Positions 62,654-64,000 of a stretch of 64,000 nucleotides of DNA are shown here, in pieces. The notes beneath the pieces are model-generated. The model did not search any database. It was not told the origin of the DNA and was given only the letters and a program-made list of their open reading frames with translations. The stretch comes from Pyrrhoderma lamaoense (lineage: Eukaryota; Basidiomycota; Agaricomycetes; Hymenochaetales; Hymenochaetaceae). The stretch is from assembly GCA_002794735.1 (NCBI GenBank), contig NBAZ01000008.1, positions 1 to 64,000 on the forward strand. The letters are read 5' to 3'. Numbering within the stretch: the first letter of the stretch is position 1; every line of letters begins with the position of its first letter. The position numbers and the translations under genes were made by a program.

Positions 62654-64000
62654 ATGGTACTAACTATCAAAATCAAACCAAACTCAACTTATGTCTCTAT
62701 TTTCATTGACAAAAATCAAGCCGAATGGTATGTAAACTCAAGCATTGTGATCTCCTGTTGTCTGACATTTCAGTAAGAAGTACCTATTCTGTTTCTGGGA
62801 GTGTTCTAGTGTCACTAAGATCCCAGTCGAGTTGCCCTGAAAGGATTATTTTGCAATCATTGAAAATAATTTTTAGTGGTCAATCAGTACTTATGGACGA
62901 AGCTGGATACTACCCACATAAAATATGGGAATCATCTCAGAAGCTCATCACAGGGGATCTCATACCGGAAGGACCTGAAGATAACGGAAATTGCACTTGT
63001 GAATTCGTGTTCAATATCCTTATCCCTGGGTGGCTCCCACCTACGAGTGTTTTTGGAGGCGCAAAAGATGATCCAACAGGTGTCTCATATTCTCTGCGCG
63101 CAAAAGCATACTGTTCTCGTGTTAGGGACCACCAAATCCAAGAAAGGACCGTAGGTTTCCTCTCAATTGATCCCAGTCAATCAGCAACCACGTACGTGTA
63201 TATCCAGGAAAAACCTATCACTATAAGTATACGCCATTATATGGACCCTAGATCTAATTTTGCTCTCTTCCTGGTCGATAATGCGTGTACGCATACATTA
63301 CAACAAACATAATAGGAATCATGGGTCTGGGACGATTCTTATACCGGAAAATATCATATCAAAACTTCAAGTTATAGTAGGTATACCAAGATGCGTTGAT
63401 ATAAACAGAAACATTATACATTTAAAGCTGCGTTTGAGTGCGCCATCTCTTTCCTCAGACGAGCGAAGTCGATTGCACCTAGCTGAAGTCGAGGTCTCGC
63501 TGATACAAATTGAGGAATATATGTGAGTGCTGAATACGAGGCGAGTATCTATACGCTTATACGCTAATCATGACGATGATAATATTTTAGACGACAGCCA
63601 GTCCCAGAGCATCCATACCTTCCCAATACTCTTCGCCACCTTCGGAAGGTCTGAGGAAACTCCCTACTCATAAAGGACACCTACCTCACGGTGGAGATCT
63701 GACGTATATATCGGATAGGGAATCTAAAGCAGTCTTAGGTCAAAGGGAATTCAATAATTCGTTTTCAACAACAATGGTAGGCCATGGGGTATGTGAAGGG
63801 GCTGGTGAAGGTCAATTCTCAGAGATCAGTAACTATTTCTCACTTGGGAAAGGATACACACAGGGTCCCAAAGGTGATACCGTACCGATTTTGCGCGTTG
63901 ATGAACAGGGTCCACAGTTTAATGTAACTCATCAACTTCGGATTCGCATATTGATCAAGTACGAATCCCCTAATGGCGAAATATATCAAGACCGGGTTGT
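62654..64000 (+). CDS. Arrestin-like protein, 5' part (runs off right edge)
   Basis: Probable alpha-arrestin-type adaptor (family knowledge: ubiquitin-ligase adaptors for transporter endocytosis). ATG 62654 (MVLTIKIKPNSTYVSIFI). Intron about 62728-62780. The N-terminal arrestin-like beta sandwich includes TYSVSGSVLVSLRSQS, IILQSLKIIFSGQSVLMDEA, FVFNILIPGWLPPTSVFGGA and GVSYSLRAKAYCSRVRDHQI. After a variable segment, KLQVIVGIPRCVDINRNIIH and RLHLAEVEVSLIQIEEY begin the second half. A last visible exon follows an intron starting GTGAGT at 63522. The frame moves by one near 63290-63310, and I could not settle whether a short intron or an indel is responsible. The end of the gene, including any PY motifs, is outside the window. 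Confidence 0.65.

Overview
This is a gene-dense, intron-rich fungal nuclear window, most likely from a mushroom-forming basidiomycete (Agaricomycotina). The evidence is the large number of short introns (mostly about 45-70 bp, GT..AG), conserved fungal housekeeping genes with basidiomycete-style sequences, and families common in Agaricomycetes (DUF6593, DUF4246, a SAP-motif protein kinase, an acidic orphan family). I see no rRNA, tRNA, CRISPR or viral sequence. All calls come from reading the sequence and recalling protein families; no search was run.

Layout, left to right: the 5' part of a DcpS scavenger decapping enzyme (-), a roughly 0.76 kb non-coding element with terminal inverted repeats, SPT16 (-), a metallophosphoesterase (+), RPC82 (-), an acidic protein of unknown function (-), a mostly empty 2 kb stretch hiding a small membrane-protein gene (-), an unknown membrane protein (+), MET8 (-), ATG9 (+), FES1 (-), an EH-domain protein (-), a DUF4246 gene (+), a KAR5/Tht1-like karyogamy protein (-), a small hydrophilic protein (+), a SAP-motif protein kinase (-), a DUF6593 protein (+), CTF18 (+), a Dal5-like MFS transporter (-), CLP1 (+), an EF-hand external NADH dehydrogenase (-), ATP2 (-), cyclin C/SSN8 (-), cystathionine gamma-lyase (+), VPS54 (+), BRX1 (-), a DUF1776 protein (+) and the 5' part of an arrestin-like protein (+). 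There is no functional cluster. It is a mosaic of transcription and RNA metabolism (SPT16, RPC82, CLP1, SSN8, DcpS), DNA replication (CTF18), ribosome assembly (BRX1), membrane traffic and autophagy (ATG9, VPS54, EH protein), mitochondria (ATP2, NADH dehydrogenase), and sulfur/siroheme metabolism (MET8, cystathionine gamma-lyase).

The strongest window-wide observation is technical. Thirteen conserved reading frames or likely exons break in the same direction, and each is repaired by adding one base to a short homopolymer, mostly of G or C. The set includes the essential, near-invariant ATP2. This points to systematic homopolymer undercalling in the assembly, so broken genes here should not be taken as pseudogenes without reads. 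The most interesting biology is a SAP-motif kinase that has moved its catalytic lysine into the glycine-rich loop as WNK kinases do, and the inverted-repeat element next to the DcpS start.
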